From the NCBI GenBank assembly GCA_026393475.1, contig JAPLAA010000082.1:1-43830 (forward strand): DNA of 43,830 bases. Reading direction: 5' to 3'. The stretch is from Actinomycetota bacterium (GTDB lineage: Bacteria > Actinomycetota > Acidimicrobiia > Acidimicrobiales > Ilumatobacteraceae). Below, in pieces: positions 27,127 to 35,056 of this stretch. The position numbers were made by a program, and so were the translations under genes. The notes under the pieces were generated by a model, which ran no database searches, was not told the origin of the DNA, and saw only the letters and a program-made list of their open reading frames with translations. The stretch's first letter is position 1; each line of letters starts with the position of its first letter.

Positions 27127-27329
27127 CGCTGTCATCGATGCCTGAGAGCTTCGAGCACCGCCGTGGTCGGCGATGCCCTTTCCCCGTCGGCGAACCGAGT
27201 CCGTGGCGTGCCACGGCCGGATGCTTTCCAGCGGCGCCTGCTCGGTCGGTCCGTTCGCCTGAGAGATTCCGGGGAGGTTGCTCCTTCGGCGCCCCGACGC
27301 TGGCCGCGTCGTGACTCTCCCGGCCGAGG
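27127..27329 (-). promoter_or_regulatory. Tandem glycine riboswitch upstream of gcvP
   Basis: On the minus strand, the first aptamer (27329-27241) contains GGGAGAGT, the conserved CGCCGAAGGAGCAA, and AATCTCTCAGGC followed by GGACCG. The second (27235-27127) is closed by a perfect CCGCTG/CAGCGG stem and contains TGGAAAGC, a variant core CGCCGACGGGGAAAG, and GCTCTCAGGC. The layout of two aptamers joined by a short linker ahead of a gcv gene is the classical glycine riboswitch. The second aptamer is more divergent. No obvious intrinsic terminator was seen, so translational control or Rho is possible. Confidence 0.9.
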
Positions 27330-27361
27330 TGGTCGGCGCACCGCCGAGGGTAGCAGCGACC

Positions 27362-28066
27362 TCAGCCGGCGAGGGGTGACTGCAGCCGTCGACGCACCGC
27401 GGTGCGGATCTGCTCGTCGAAGCTGCGGATGTGCGCCTCGGTGAGGGCGGCCGCCTGCTCGCTGTCGCCCGCCTCGAGGGCCTCGAGGATCTGGGTGTGC
27501 TCGTCGACCGCGTGCTCCATGTCGTCGACGTCGGCCAGGTACATGTGCCACAGGCGATCGCTCTGGGCGTAGAGCATGTCGAGGGTGTCGGTGAGGAACC
27601 GGTTGTCGGCCGCCTCCCAGACGATCTCGTGGCACTCGCGGTCGTGTTCGATGAGGGTGCCACCGGGGATGCCGGGCACGTGGGCGGCGTCGAGCACGGT
27701 GCGCATGCGCTGCCAGTGGGCAGCGGTGCCGCGCACGCAGGCGAGGCGTGCTGCATACGGCTCGATGATCGCCCGCGTCTCGTACAGCGTGGCGAGCTCG
27801 CCCACGTCGATGTTCGACACGTACATCCCGCGACGGGGAATGACGGTGACGAACTGGTCGCGCACGAGGCGTTGAAGTGCCTCGCGAATGGGGGTGCGGC
27901 CGAGGCCGAGTCGGTCCTGCAGTTCGTCCTCGCGGATCACGGCGCCGGGCGCGAGATCGAGCCGCACGATCATGCGGCGGATCTCGACGTGAGCACGCTG
28001 GCTCAACGATGTGGGCGGGGTGGACGCTGTGATATCGTGAAGATATATCAAGCAGCCCGCAGGCAC
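27362..28066 (-). CDS. GntR-family regulator, FCD (FadR) subfamily
   Basis: Up to 234 residues. The GntR winged helix is clear (RMIVRLDLAPGAVIREDEL, LGLGRTPIREALQRL, RRGMYVSNID), followed by an all-helical FCD ligand domain with the metal-binding type pattern (ETRAIIEPYAARL, EHDRECHEIVWEAADNRFL, DEHTQILEALEAGD). The start is unsure. GTG at 28066 would put an operator-like palindrome (28030-28050) inside the coding region; TTG at 28006, just before the winged helix, is an alternative. It is divergent from the dimethylglycine dehydrogenase-like gene and is probably its repressor, with a methylamine or glycine-related effector (inference). Confidence 0.88.
   Translation of the reverse strand: MPAGCLIYLHDITASTPPTSLSQRAHVEIRRMIVRLDLAPGAVIREDELQDRLGLGRTPIREALQRLVRDQFVTVIPRRGMYVSNIDVGELATLYETRAIIEPYAARLACVRGTAAHWQRMRTVLDAAHVPGIPGGTLIEHDRECHEIVWEAADNRFLTDTLDMLYAQSDRLWHMYLADVDDMEHAVDEHTQILEALEAGDSEQAAALTEAHIRSFDEQIRTAVRRRLQSPLAG
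28030..28050. promoter_or_regulatory. Operator-like AT-rich palindrome between GntR gene and flavoprotein gene
   Basis: TGATAT at 28030-28035 and ATATCA at 28045-28050 are inverted around 9 bp, in an otherwise GC-rich region. It lies 52 bp upstream of the flavoprotein ATG. It is a good candidate binding site for the divergent GntR regulator and overlaps any shared promoter. Confidence 0.6.
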
Positions 28067-28101
28067 AACGCCCTGCGCAGGACTCCCGGGGAGACCAGAA
28101 C

Positions 28102-30687
28102 ATGAGCGAACAGACGGCCCCGACGCGTGAGGTGCCCACGACCGCCAAGGTGGTCGTCATCGGTGCCGGCATCGTCGGCAACTGCCTCGTCGGACACCTC
28201 AGCCGCCTCGGCTGGACCGACATGGTGCTCCTCGACAAGGGCCCGCTGCCCAACCCCGGTGGCTCCACCGGCCACGCCTCGAACTTCATCTTCCCCACGG
28301 ATCACAACAAGGAGATGGCGTTCCTCACGGTCGACAGCCAGAACCAGTACATCGATCACGGCCTGAACAACACCTGCGGCGGCATCGAGGTCGCCCGCGA
28401 GCCCCAGCGCCTCGAGGAGTTCAAGCGGCGCATGACGTCGGCGAAGGCATGGGACATCGACGCCCGCCTCGTCACCCCGGCCGAGATCAAGGAGATGGTG
28501 CCGTTCATCAACGAGGAGATCCTCCTCGGCGGCTACTACACCCCGAGCGTCTCGGTGGTCGACTCGCTCGCCACCGGCACCCGGATGCGTGAAGAAGCCG
28601 TCGCCGCCGGCGCGCTCAGCGTGTTCGCCAACACCGAAGTGCTCTCGCTCGAGACCGAACTGCTGCCCAGCGGCTTCCAGAAGATCACCGCCGTCGTCAC
28701 CGACCGCGGCCGCATCGAGGCCGAGCACGTCGTCATCGCCTGTGGCGTGTGGAGCCCCCGCATCGCAGCGATGGCCGGTGCCAACATCCCGCTCACCCCG
28801 GCCGTGCACCAGATGGCCGACGTCGGCCCGATCGACGTCCTCGTCGAGAGCAACAAGGAACTCGCGTACCCGATCGTCCGCGACATGGACACGTTCTGCT
28901 ACGAGCGCCAGTCGGCCGGCTCGATGGAGGTCGGCAGCTACGCCCACCGCCCCATCCTCATGCGCCCGGACGACATCCCGAGCAACCAGGCCTCGGCGCT
29001 CACGCCCACCGAGCTGCCCCTCACCTACGACGACTTCGAGCCGCAGATGGAGCAGGCGATCGAGCTGATGGAGATGCTCGGCGACGCCGAGATCAAGTAC
29101 GCCATCAACGGCCTGCTCAGCCTCACCCCCGACGCCAACCCGGTGCTCGGCGAGACCGTCGAGGTGCGCAACCTGTGGAGCGCCGCAGCGGTGTGGATCA
29201 AGGAAGGCCCCGGCATCGCCCAGCTCGTCGCCGAGTGGATGACCTACGGCTACCCGCACATGTGCGACCCGCACGGCAGCGACATCAGCCGCTTCTACCC
29301 GCACGAGAAGACCGAGTGGCACATCAACGCCCGGTGCAACGAGCACTTCAACAAGACCTACGGCATCGTCCACCCGCGTGAGCAGTGGGCCAGCCAGCGC
29401 GGCATGCGCCGCAGCCCGTTCTACGCCCGCGAGGAAGCCCTCGGCGCCACGTTCTTCGACGCCCGCGGATGGGAGCGCCCGCAGTGGTACTCGAGCAACG
29501 AGAAGCTGCAGTCGAAGTTCCCCGACGCGTTCACGCCCCGCACCCACGAGTGGGACGGCCGCTGGTGGAACCCGGTCACCAACGCCGAGCACCTGCAGAT
29601 GCGCGAGAGCGTCGGCATGGTCGACCTCACCGCGTTCAACGAGTTCGACTTCGAGGGCCCCGGCGCCTGCGCGTTCCTCGACTACGTGTGTGTCAACAAG
29701 GTCGACGTGGCCGTCGGTCGCAGCGTCTATACGCCGCTGCTCACCCCGCACGGTGGCTTCCGTGGCGACCTCACGATCCAGCGCCTCGGCGAGCACCACT
29801 TCCGCGTCATCACCGGCGCCTTCGACGGTGGTCGCGACAACTACTGGTTCAACAAGCACCTCGAGCAGTGGAACGCCGATCACGCCGACGCCCAGGCCAC
29901 CTTCACCGACCGTTCGCAGGGCATCTGCACCGTCGGCGTGTGGGGCCCGAACGCGGCCAAGACCCTCGCCAAGGTCACCACCGATCACACCACCGCCTCG
30001 TACGACCTGAGCCAGGACGGCTTCCCCTACGGCGCCGTCCAGGACGTGCTCATCGACGGCGTGCCCTGCACGATGTTCCGCATCAGCTACGTCGGCGAGA
30101 ACGGCTGGGAGATCTACACCCGCATGGAGCACGGCCTCAAGGTGTGGGACGCGATCTGGGACGCCGGCCAGGAGTTCGAGATCATCCCCGTCGGCATCGG
30201 CGTGTACGCCGTCACCGGCCGCATCGAGAAGGGCTACCGCCTCATGGGCGCCGAGCTCGAGAGCGAGTACACCCCGGTCGAGGCAGGCCTCGCCCGCCCG
30301 AAGGTGAAGGCCGCCGACTTCATCGGCAAGGCCGCCTACCTGAAGGCCCGCGAAGAGGGCCCCGCAGCGATCATGTGCACCCTGTCGATGGACAGCCAGC
30401 AGTGCGCCGACGGCTACGACCGCTTCCCGACCGGTGGCAACGAGCCGATCCTCACCCTGTCGGGCGATCGCATCGTCGATGCCAAGGGCCGCGTCTCACG
30501 CGTCACCACCGCCGGTGCCGGCCCCTCGGTGGGCAAGTACCTGCTGCTCGCGTACCTGCCGCCCGAGCACGCCGTCGAGGGCACCAAGCTCCAGGTCATG
30601 TACATGAACGAGCTGTACCCGGTCACCGTCGAGCGAGCGAGCGCCACGCCGCTGTTCGACCCCACCGACGCCCGCATGAAGAGCTGA
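28102..30687 (+). CDS. Dimethylglycine/sarcosine dehydrogenase-like flavoprotein with GcvT domain
   Basis: 861 residues from the ATG at 28102, with GGGGAG eight bases upstream. The N-terminal half is a DAO-type FAD oxidoreductase (VVVIGAGIVGNCLVGHLSRLG, residues ~17-37). GGSTGHASN places His58 where dimethylglycine and sarcosine dehydrogenases carry covalently bound FAD; the usual Trp before it is Gly. From ~residue 440 on lies a GcvT-like folate-binding half (SVGMVDLTAFNEFDFEGPGA, SYVGENGWEIYTRMEHG, IEKGYRLMGAEL). Expected reaction: oxidative N-demethylation with the C1 unit captured by THF and electrons passed to ETF, whose genes follow after 7 bp. The exact substrate is uncertain. Confidence 0.88.
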   Translation: MSEQTAPTREVPTTAKVVVIGAGIVGNCLVGHLSRLGWTDMVLLDKGPLPNPGGSTGHASNFIFPTDHNKEMAFLTVDSQNQYIDHGLNNTCGGIEVAREPQRLEEFKRRMTSAKAWDIDARLVTPAEIKEMVPFINEEILLGGYYTPSVSVVDSLATGTRMREEAVAAGALSVFANTEVLSLETELLPSGFQKITAVVTDRGRIEAEHVVIACGVWSPRIAAMAGANIPLTPAVHQMADVGPIDVLVESNKELAYPIVRDMDTFCYERQSAGSMEVGSYAHRPILMRPDDIPSNQASALTPTELPLTYDDFEPQMEQAIELMEMLGDAEIKYAINGLLSLTPDANPVLGETVEVRNLWSAAAVWIKEGPGIAQLVAEWMTYGYPHMCDPHGSDISRFYPHEKTEWHINARCNEHFNKTYGIVHPREQWASQRGMRRSPFYAREEALGATFFDARGWERPQWYSSNEKLQSKFPDAFTPRTHEWDGRWWNPVTNAEHLQMRESVGMVDLTAFNEFDFEGPGACAFLDYVCVNKVDVAVGRSVYTPLLTPHGGFRGDLTIQRLGEHHFRVITGAFDGGRDNYWFNKHLEQWNADHADAQATFTDRSQGICTVGVWGPNAAKTLAKVTTDHTTASYDLSQDGFPYGAVQDVLIDGVPCTMFRISYVGENGWEIYTRMEHGLKVWDAIWDAGQEFEIIPVGIGVYAVTGRIEKGYRLMGAELESEYTPVEAGLARPKVKAADFIGKAAYLKAREEGPAAIMCTLSMDSQQCADGYDRFPTGGNEPILTLSGDRIVDAKGRVSRVTTAGAGPSVGKYLLLAYLPPEHAVEGTKLQVMYMNELYPVTVERASATPLFDPTDARMKS

Positions 30688-30694
30688 GGAACCC

Positions 30695-31462
30695 GTGCGC
30701 GTTCTCGTCTGCGTGAAGCGGGTGCCCGCACCCGGCGCCAAGATCAACATCACCGCCGACGGCCAGGCCGTCGACACGGCCTACCTCGCGTTCACCACCA
30801 GCCCGCACGAGGAGTGCGCAGTGGAGGAGGCGGTGCAGCTCGTGGAGCGCCACGGGGGAGAGGCGACCGTCCTCACCCTCGGGCCGGCCGAGGCCGACGA
30901 GCAGCTGCGCTACGCGGCCAGCCTCGGCGTGGCCAAGGCGGTGCTGTTGCCGATCACCGAGGCCGACTGGGATCCCCAGCGCACCGCGGCGGCGATCGCC
31001 GGCGCGATCCGCGACCTCGAGGCGGCCGAGGGCGCGTTCGACATCATCCTGTTCGGCAACGAGTCGGCCGACTCGGGCGGGTTCCAGGTGGGCGTCCGCG
31101 TGGCGCGTGCACTGGCCCGCCCGATCGTGAACGGCATCAAGGGCATCGAGGTCGGCGACGGTTCGGTCCGCGCCCGCCGCGAGGCTGAGGCCGGCGTCGA
31201 GGTCTACACGATCCCGATGCCGGTCGTGCTCGGCGTGAAGGAGGGCATCAACCTCCCGCGCTATCCCACGATGAAGGGCCGGCTCAACGCCAAGAAGGTC
31301 GCGGTCGCACAGGTGGCGCCGGTGGCCGAACCCGGTGGCCAGCAGATGGTCACCCTGCTGCAGGCTGCGGAGAAGTCGAGCAACACCGTGATCCTCGGCA
31401 AGGGCCCAGAGGCCGCTGCCGCCGTCGTCGACGTCCTCGAGGAACTGGGGGTGCTGAAGTGA
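30695..31462 (+). CDS. etfB: Electron transfer flavoprotein beta subunit
   Basis: 255 residues from the GTG at 30695, preceded by GAGGA. Family features are MRVLVCVKRVPAPGAKI, DECAVEEA-type motif (HEECAVEEAVQL), FGNESADSGGFQVG and the AMP-binding region, then LPRYPTMKGRLNAKK. It forms a heterodimer with the next gene product and passes electrons from the adjacent dehydrogenase to ETF:quinone oxidoreductase (not in the window). Its stop overlaps the etfA start. Confidence 0.95.
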   Translation: MRVLVCVKRVPAPGAKINITADGQAVDTAYLAFTTSPHEECAVEEAVQLVERHGGEATVLTLGPAEADEQLRYAASLGVAKAVLLPITEADWDPQRTAAAIAGAIRDLEAAEGAFDIILFGNESADSGGFQVGVRVARALARPIVNGIKGIEVGDGSVRARREAEAGVEVYTIPMPVVLGVKEGINLPRYPTMKGRLNAKKVAVAQVAPVAEPGGQQMVTLLQAAEKSSNTVILGKGPEAAAAVVDVLEELGVLK

Positions 31463-32415
31463 GCACGTTGGTCATCATCGAACACGACCGCGGCACGCTG
31501 TCGTCGGCCTCGCTCGAGGCACTGGCCGCGGCCCGCACCCTCGGTGGCGACGTGCACGCCGTCACCCTCGGTGCGAACGCCAACGGCCTCGCCGCCACCC
31601 TCGCCGCGCACGGCGCGTCGGTGGTGCACCAGGCGCACCACGACCTCCTCGGCGACTACGGCCCGGAGGCGTGGGGCGACAGCGTCGCGCAGCTGGTGTC
31701 AGCCGTCGGTTCCTCTGCGGTGATCGCGTGCGGCACCGACCGGGGCAACGAGGTGATGGCACACGTGGCCGCGATCCTCGACCAGCCGATGGTCGCCAAC
31801 TGCACCGAGATCACCCCCGGCGACAGTTGGCAGATCGTCCGGGTCCGCTGGGGCGGGTCGCTGCTCGAGCGCTGCACACTCGTCGCGTCCACCAAGCTCG
31901 TCACGGTCGCGCACCACACGTTCGAGGCCGCCGAGGCCCCGGTCGCGTCGAACGCCCAGCCGTTCGTTCCCGAGCTCGATCCGGTGCTCGCCCGCAGCGT
32001 CGTCGGCGAACGCGTCGAACGCGCCGCCGGCGTCACGCTCGCCACCGCTCCGGTCGTCGTGGGTGGCGGACGCGGCGTCGGTTCGCCCGAGGCGTTCGCG
32101 CCGCTCGAGGAACTCGCCGGGCTGCTGGGTGGTGTCGTCGGGTGCTCGCGTGCGGTCACCAACAACGGCTGGCGCAACCACACCGATCAGGTCGGCCAGA
32201 CCGGCACCCGCATCGCGCCGGACATCTACTTCGCGTGCGGCATCTCCGGTGCCATCCAGCACTGGGTGGGTGCGATGGCGTCGAAGAAGATCCTCGCGAT
32301 CAACACCGATGCCGAGGCGAACATGGTCACCAAGGCCGACTACGCGGTCATCGGCGACCTGCACCAGGTGATCCCCGCGATCAGCGCCGAGATCAAGCGC
32401 CGCCGCGGCGCCTGA
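31459..32415 (+). CDS. etfA: Electron transfer flavoprotein alpha subunit
   Basis: 318 residues from the GTG at 31459 (GTGA overlap with etfB). The C-terminal FAD domain is intact: GRGVGSPEAFAPLEELA, VGQTGTRIAPDIYFACGISG, AIQHWVGAMASKKILAINTD. The short linkage to the flavoprotein gene suggests a dedicated ETF for that enzyme, though it could also serve acyl-CoA dehydrogenases elsewhere in the genome. Confidence 0.95.
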   Translation: MSTLVIIEHDRGTLSSASLEALAAARTLGGDVHAVTLGANANGLAATLAAHGASVVHQAHHDLLGDYGPEAWGDSVAQLVSAVGSSAVIACGTDRGNEVMAHVAAILDQPMVANCTEITPGDSWQIVRVRWGGSLLERCTLVASTKLVTVAHHTFEAAEAPVASNAQPFVPELDPVLARSVVGERVERAAGVTLATAPVVVGGGRGVGSPEAFAPLEELAGLLGGVVGCSRAVTNNGWRNHTDQVGQTGTRIAPDIYFACGISGAIQHWVGAMASKKILAINTDAEANMVTKADYAVIGDLHQVIPAISAEIKRRRGA

Positions 32416-32489
32416 TCCAGCGCACACCTGCTGTCATCTCCGGGCCACCGGTCCACATCCCGTTCACCGGCGCCTCGTAACGTGATCCG

Positions 32490-33788
32490 GTGACCTACGA
32501 GGCCCACCACGTCGATGCGGGACCGGCGCTCAGCCGCGATCTCGCGTTGGCCACGTGGGGCCTCTTCGTCGGCCTCGCGCTCCTCCTGCTCGCGGGCGGC
32601 CTGTTCGGCACTCTGCTCGGCGTCCGCTCCGAGACCGCCGGCCTGCCCACCGCGATCACGGGTCTCATCGCCGCGTCGTACTACCTCGGCTTCGTCGTCG
32701 GCTCACGGCTCACCCTGCGCGCCCTCGGTGCGGTCGGCCACATCCGCGTCTACGCCGCGCTCGCCGCGCTGCTCACCACGGCGATGCTCGGGGTCGGGCT
32801 CACCGACAGCTGGGTGCCCTGGGCGTTGCTCCGCCTGGTGACCGGCCTCTGCTTCGCCGGCCAGTACGTGGTGGCCGAGTCGTGGCTGAACGACCTCGCC
32901 ACCAACGCCAACCGGGGCCGGCTGCTCGCGATCTACAACGTCATCTCCACCGGCGCGTTCGCCGTCGGCCAGGCGGTCGTGTTCGCGTTCGACGCCGAAG
33001 TCGTCACCGGGTTCGCCCTGTGTGCGATCGCCGCCTCGCTCGCCGTCATCCCGGTGACCCTCTCGGAGGAGGCCGTCGCGCCGAAGATCGAAGAGAGTGA
33101 GCACATCACCCTCAAGCAGCTCGCCGAGGTGGTGCCGACCGGGCTGGGGGCGTGTTTCCTCGTCGGCATCGCGCACGGCGCGATCGGCGGTCTGCCCGCG
33201 GTGTACGCAACCCGTGTCGGCATGCCCGCCGGATGGGTCGGCCTGTTCGCCGCCGCACCGAGCCTGGGCGGCGTGTTGTTGCAGTGGCCGATCTCCGCGG
33301 CGTCCGACGACCTCGACCGACGTGTCGTGGGCTTCGCCGGTGCCGTCGGGGCGATGGGCACCGCCGCGCTCCTGGTGCTCACACCGGAGACGCACTGGAT
33401 GGTGCTGGTCTGGTTCGCCCTGCTGGGCGGTCTCAGCTACCCGCTGTACTCGATCGCCGGCGCCTACACGAACGACTGGATCGAGCCCGAGCACCTGAAT
33501 GCCGCTGCGTCGCAGCTCGTCACCCTGTACGGCGTCGGTGCGGTGCTCGGCCCGTTCGTCGCGGCCGGTCTGATGATCGGCGTCGGACCGGGCGGGTTCT
33601 TCTGGGCGCTGATCATCCTGCACGGCATGATCGCCGCGTTCCTGGCGTACCGCATCAAGGCGTGGCGCAGCCCGCTCACGAAACGGCCGTGGGACGAGGT
33701 GTCGCTGCCGGCCCGAGCGTTCTACGTGCCGGCGACGATCGTGGCCGCCGGACGGCGCCGCCGCCGTCGCCCCGACGCCGAGTCCTGA
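32490..33788 (+). CDS. Major facilitator superfamily transporter
   Basis: 432 residues from the GTG at 32490. About twelve hydrophobic segments are visible, with the YcaD-like pattern LFGTLLGVRSETAGLPTAIT, GLCFAGQYVVAESWLND and ATNANRGRLLAIYNV, and a basic C-terminus (GRRRRRRP). The substrate is unknown. It follows etfA by 74 bp with no clear terminator, so it could belong to the demethylation operon as an importer, but YcaD-type MFS proteins occur in many contexts. Confidence 0.88.
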   Translation: MTYEAHHVDAGPALSRDLALATWGLFVGLALLLLAGGLFGTLLGVRSETAGLPTAITGLIAASYYLGFVVGSRLTLRALGAVGHIRVYAALAALLTTAMLGVGLTDSWVPWALLRLVTGLCFAGQYVVAESWLNDLATNANRGRLLAIYNVISTGAFAVGQAVVFAFDAEVVTGFALCAIAASLAVIPVTLSEEAVAPKIEESEHITLKQLAEVVPTGLGACFLVGIAHGAIGGLPAVYATRVGMPAGWVGLFAAAPSLGGVLLQWPISAASDDLDRRVVGFAGAVGAMGTAALLVLTPETHWMVLVWFALLGGLSYPLYSIAGAYTNDWIEPEHLNAAASQLVTLYGVGAVLGPFVAAGLMIGVGPGGFFWALIILHGMIAAFLAYRIKAWRSPLTKRPWDEVSLPARAFYVPATIVAAGRRRRRRPDAES

Positions 33789-33822
33789 CCCTCACCGCGC
33801 ACCCCCTGGCTAGGTTGCTCGC

Positions 33823-34491
33823 ATGGATCCGATGTCGCCGCCCACCTTCCACGACCAGCCCGGTCTCGACGACTGGCGGGTGCTGCTCCGGGCGGCCGAG
33901 GCGGTGTTCGTGGCCGACGGATTCGCCGAGGCGGCCAGGTTCGTCGGCGCTGTCGCGCATCGGTGCGAGGCCCTCGGACACCTGCCCGACATCGACCTCC
34001 GGCCCGACGGCAGCGTCCGGATCCGCCTGGTGTCGTACGACCAGCGGGGGCTCAGCACCACCGACGTCGAGGTCGCCCGCATCATCTCGGCCATCGCGGC
34101 CACGCACGGGGTTCGTCCTCGGCCGCTGCCGATGTCGCGGTTGGAGATCGCGATCGACGCCATCGACATCGATGCGGTCCTGCCGTTCTGGCGGGAGCTG
34201 CTCGCCTACGTCGACGAGCCGACGCCTCCTGGCGAGCAGGTGACGGCGTTGCTCGATCCGGTACGCGTGAGCCCGGCGTTCTGGTTCCAGCAGATGGACG
34301 AGGCCCGGCCGCAGCGCAACCGGATCCACATCGACGTGACGGTGCCCCACGACGAGGCCGACGCGCGCATCGCCGCCGCGCTGGCTGCGGGCGGCCAGAT
34401 GGTCAGCGACGCGTCGGCTCGCGCCTTCTGGGTGCTCGCCGACGCCGAAGGCAACGAAGCCTGCATCACCACCTGGCAGGACCGCGACTGA
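33823..34491 (+). CDS. Pterin carbinolamine dehydratase-like / VOC (glyoxalase) fusion
   Basis: 222 residues from the ATG at 33823. Residues ~35-95 resemble 4a-hydroxytetrahydrobiopterin dehydratase (FVGAVAHRCEALGHLPDI, then RLVSYDQRGLSTTDVEVARI). Residues ~108-222 are a VOC/glyoxalase-like domain (RLEIAIDAIDIDAVLPFWREL, FWFQQMDEARPQRNRIHIDV, WVLADAEGNEACI). The dehydratase His-His pair is reduced to a single GH in ALGHLPDI, so catalysis by that half is doubtful. Such fusions occur in actinobacteria without an established role. It lies 34 bp after the MFS gene. Confidence 0.8.
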   Translation: MDPMSPPTFHDQPGLDDWRVLLRAAEAVFVADGFAEAARFVGAVAHRCEALGHLPDIDLRPDGSVRIRLVSYDQRGLSTTDVEVARIISAIAATHGVRPRPLPMSRLEIAIDAIDIDAVLPFWRELLAYVDEPTPPGEQVTALLDPVRVSPAFWFQQMDEARPQRNRIHIDVTVPHDEADARIAAALAAGGQMVSDASARAFWVLADAEGNEACITTWQDRD

Positions 34492-34525
34492 CTCCCGTTA
34501 CTCGACCCGTCATTTCGGCGTCGTC

Positions 34526-35056
34526 GTGACTCTTCATGAAGTGATGTCCGACAGCGACGACTTCGAGGCGTGGTACTCGGCAGCACGTCCGAGGGTGCTC
34601 GCCACGGTCACGCTCGTCTGCGGCGACGCCGACATGGCAGCAGAGGCGACGGACGAGGCGTTCGTCCGTTCGTTGGCCAAGTGGTCGATGCTACGCGGCG
34701 TCGACCAGCCGACGGGCTGGGCCGTTCGGGTGGCGATCAACGTCGCGAGACGCAGGGTTCGCCGCCAGGCGATCGAGCAGCGCCTCCTGCGTCGCGAGGT
34801 GCCCCGCTTGCCGGTGCCTGCCGCGGCGGGCGAGATCTGGTCGTTGGTGCGCAACCTCCCGGCGCGCCAGCGAGAGGTGATCGTCCTCCGCTACGTGGCC
34901 GACCTCCCCGAGGCATCGATCGCCATGGCACTGGGCATCTCGCGCAGCGCCGCCTCGAGCGCCCTCACCGACGCCCGTCGCCGCCTCGCCACCGCCCTGT
35001 CCGATGAACGGTCAGAGGATCAGCCAGAAGAGCCGGAGGAAGCACACCATGGATGA
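34526..35056 (+). CDS. ECF-type RNA polymerase sigma factor
   Basis: 176 residues from the GTG at 34526; ATG at 34544 (MSDSDDFEAWY) is a plausible shorter start. Region 2 is DFEAWYSAARPRVLATVTLV ... ATDEAFVRSLAKW. Region 4 is NLPARQREVIVLRYVADLPE followed by IAMALGISRSAASSALTDARRRL. It resembles the SigE-like actinobacterial ECF group. It overlaps the next gene by 8 bases, the usual arrangement of a sigma factor and its regulator. Target promoters are unknown. Confidence 0.88.
   Translation: MTLHEVMSDSDDFEAWYSAARPRVLATVTLVCGDADMAAEATDEAFVRSLAKWSMLRGVDQPTGWAVRVAINVARRRVRRQAIEQRLLRREVPRLPVPAAAGEIWSLVRNLPARQREVIVLRYVADLPEASIAMALGISRSAASSALTDARRRLATALSDERSEDQPEEPEEAHHG

Noticed and set aside
28048..30132. 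694-codon minus-strand frame opposite the flavoprotein
   Set aside because: Composition is that of a GC-rich shadow and the plus strand encodes an unmistakable flavoenzyme.
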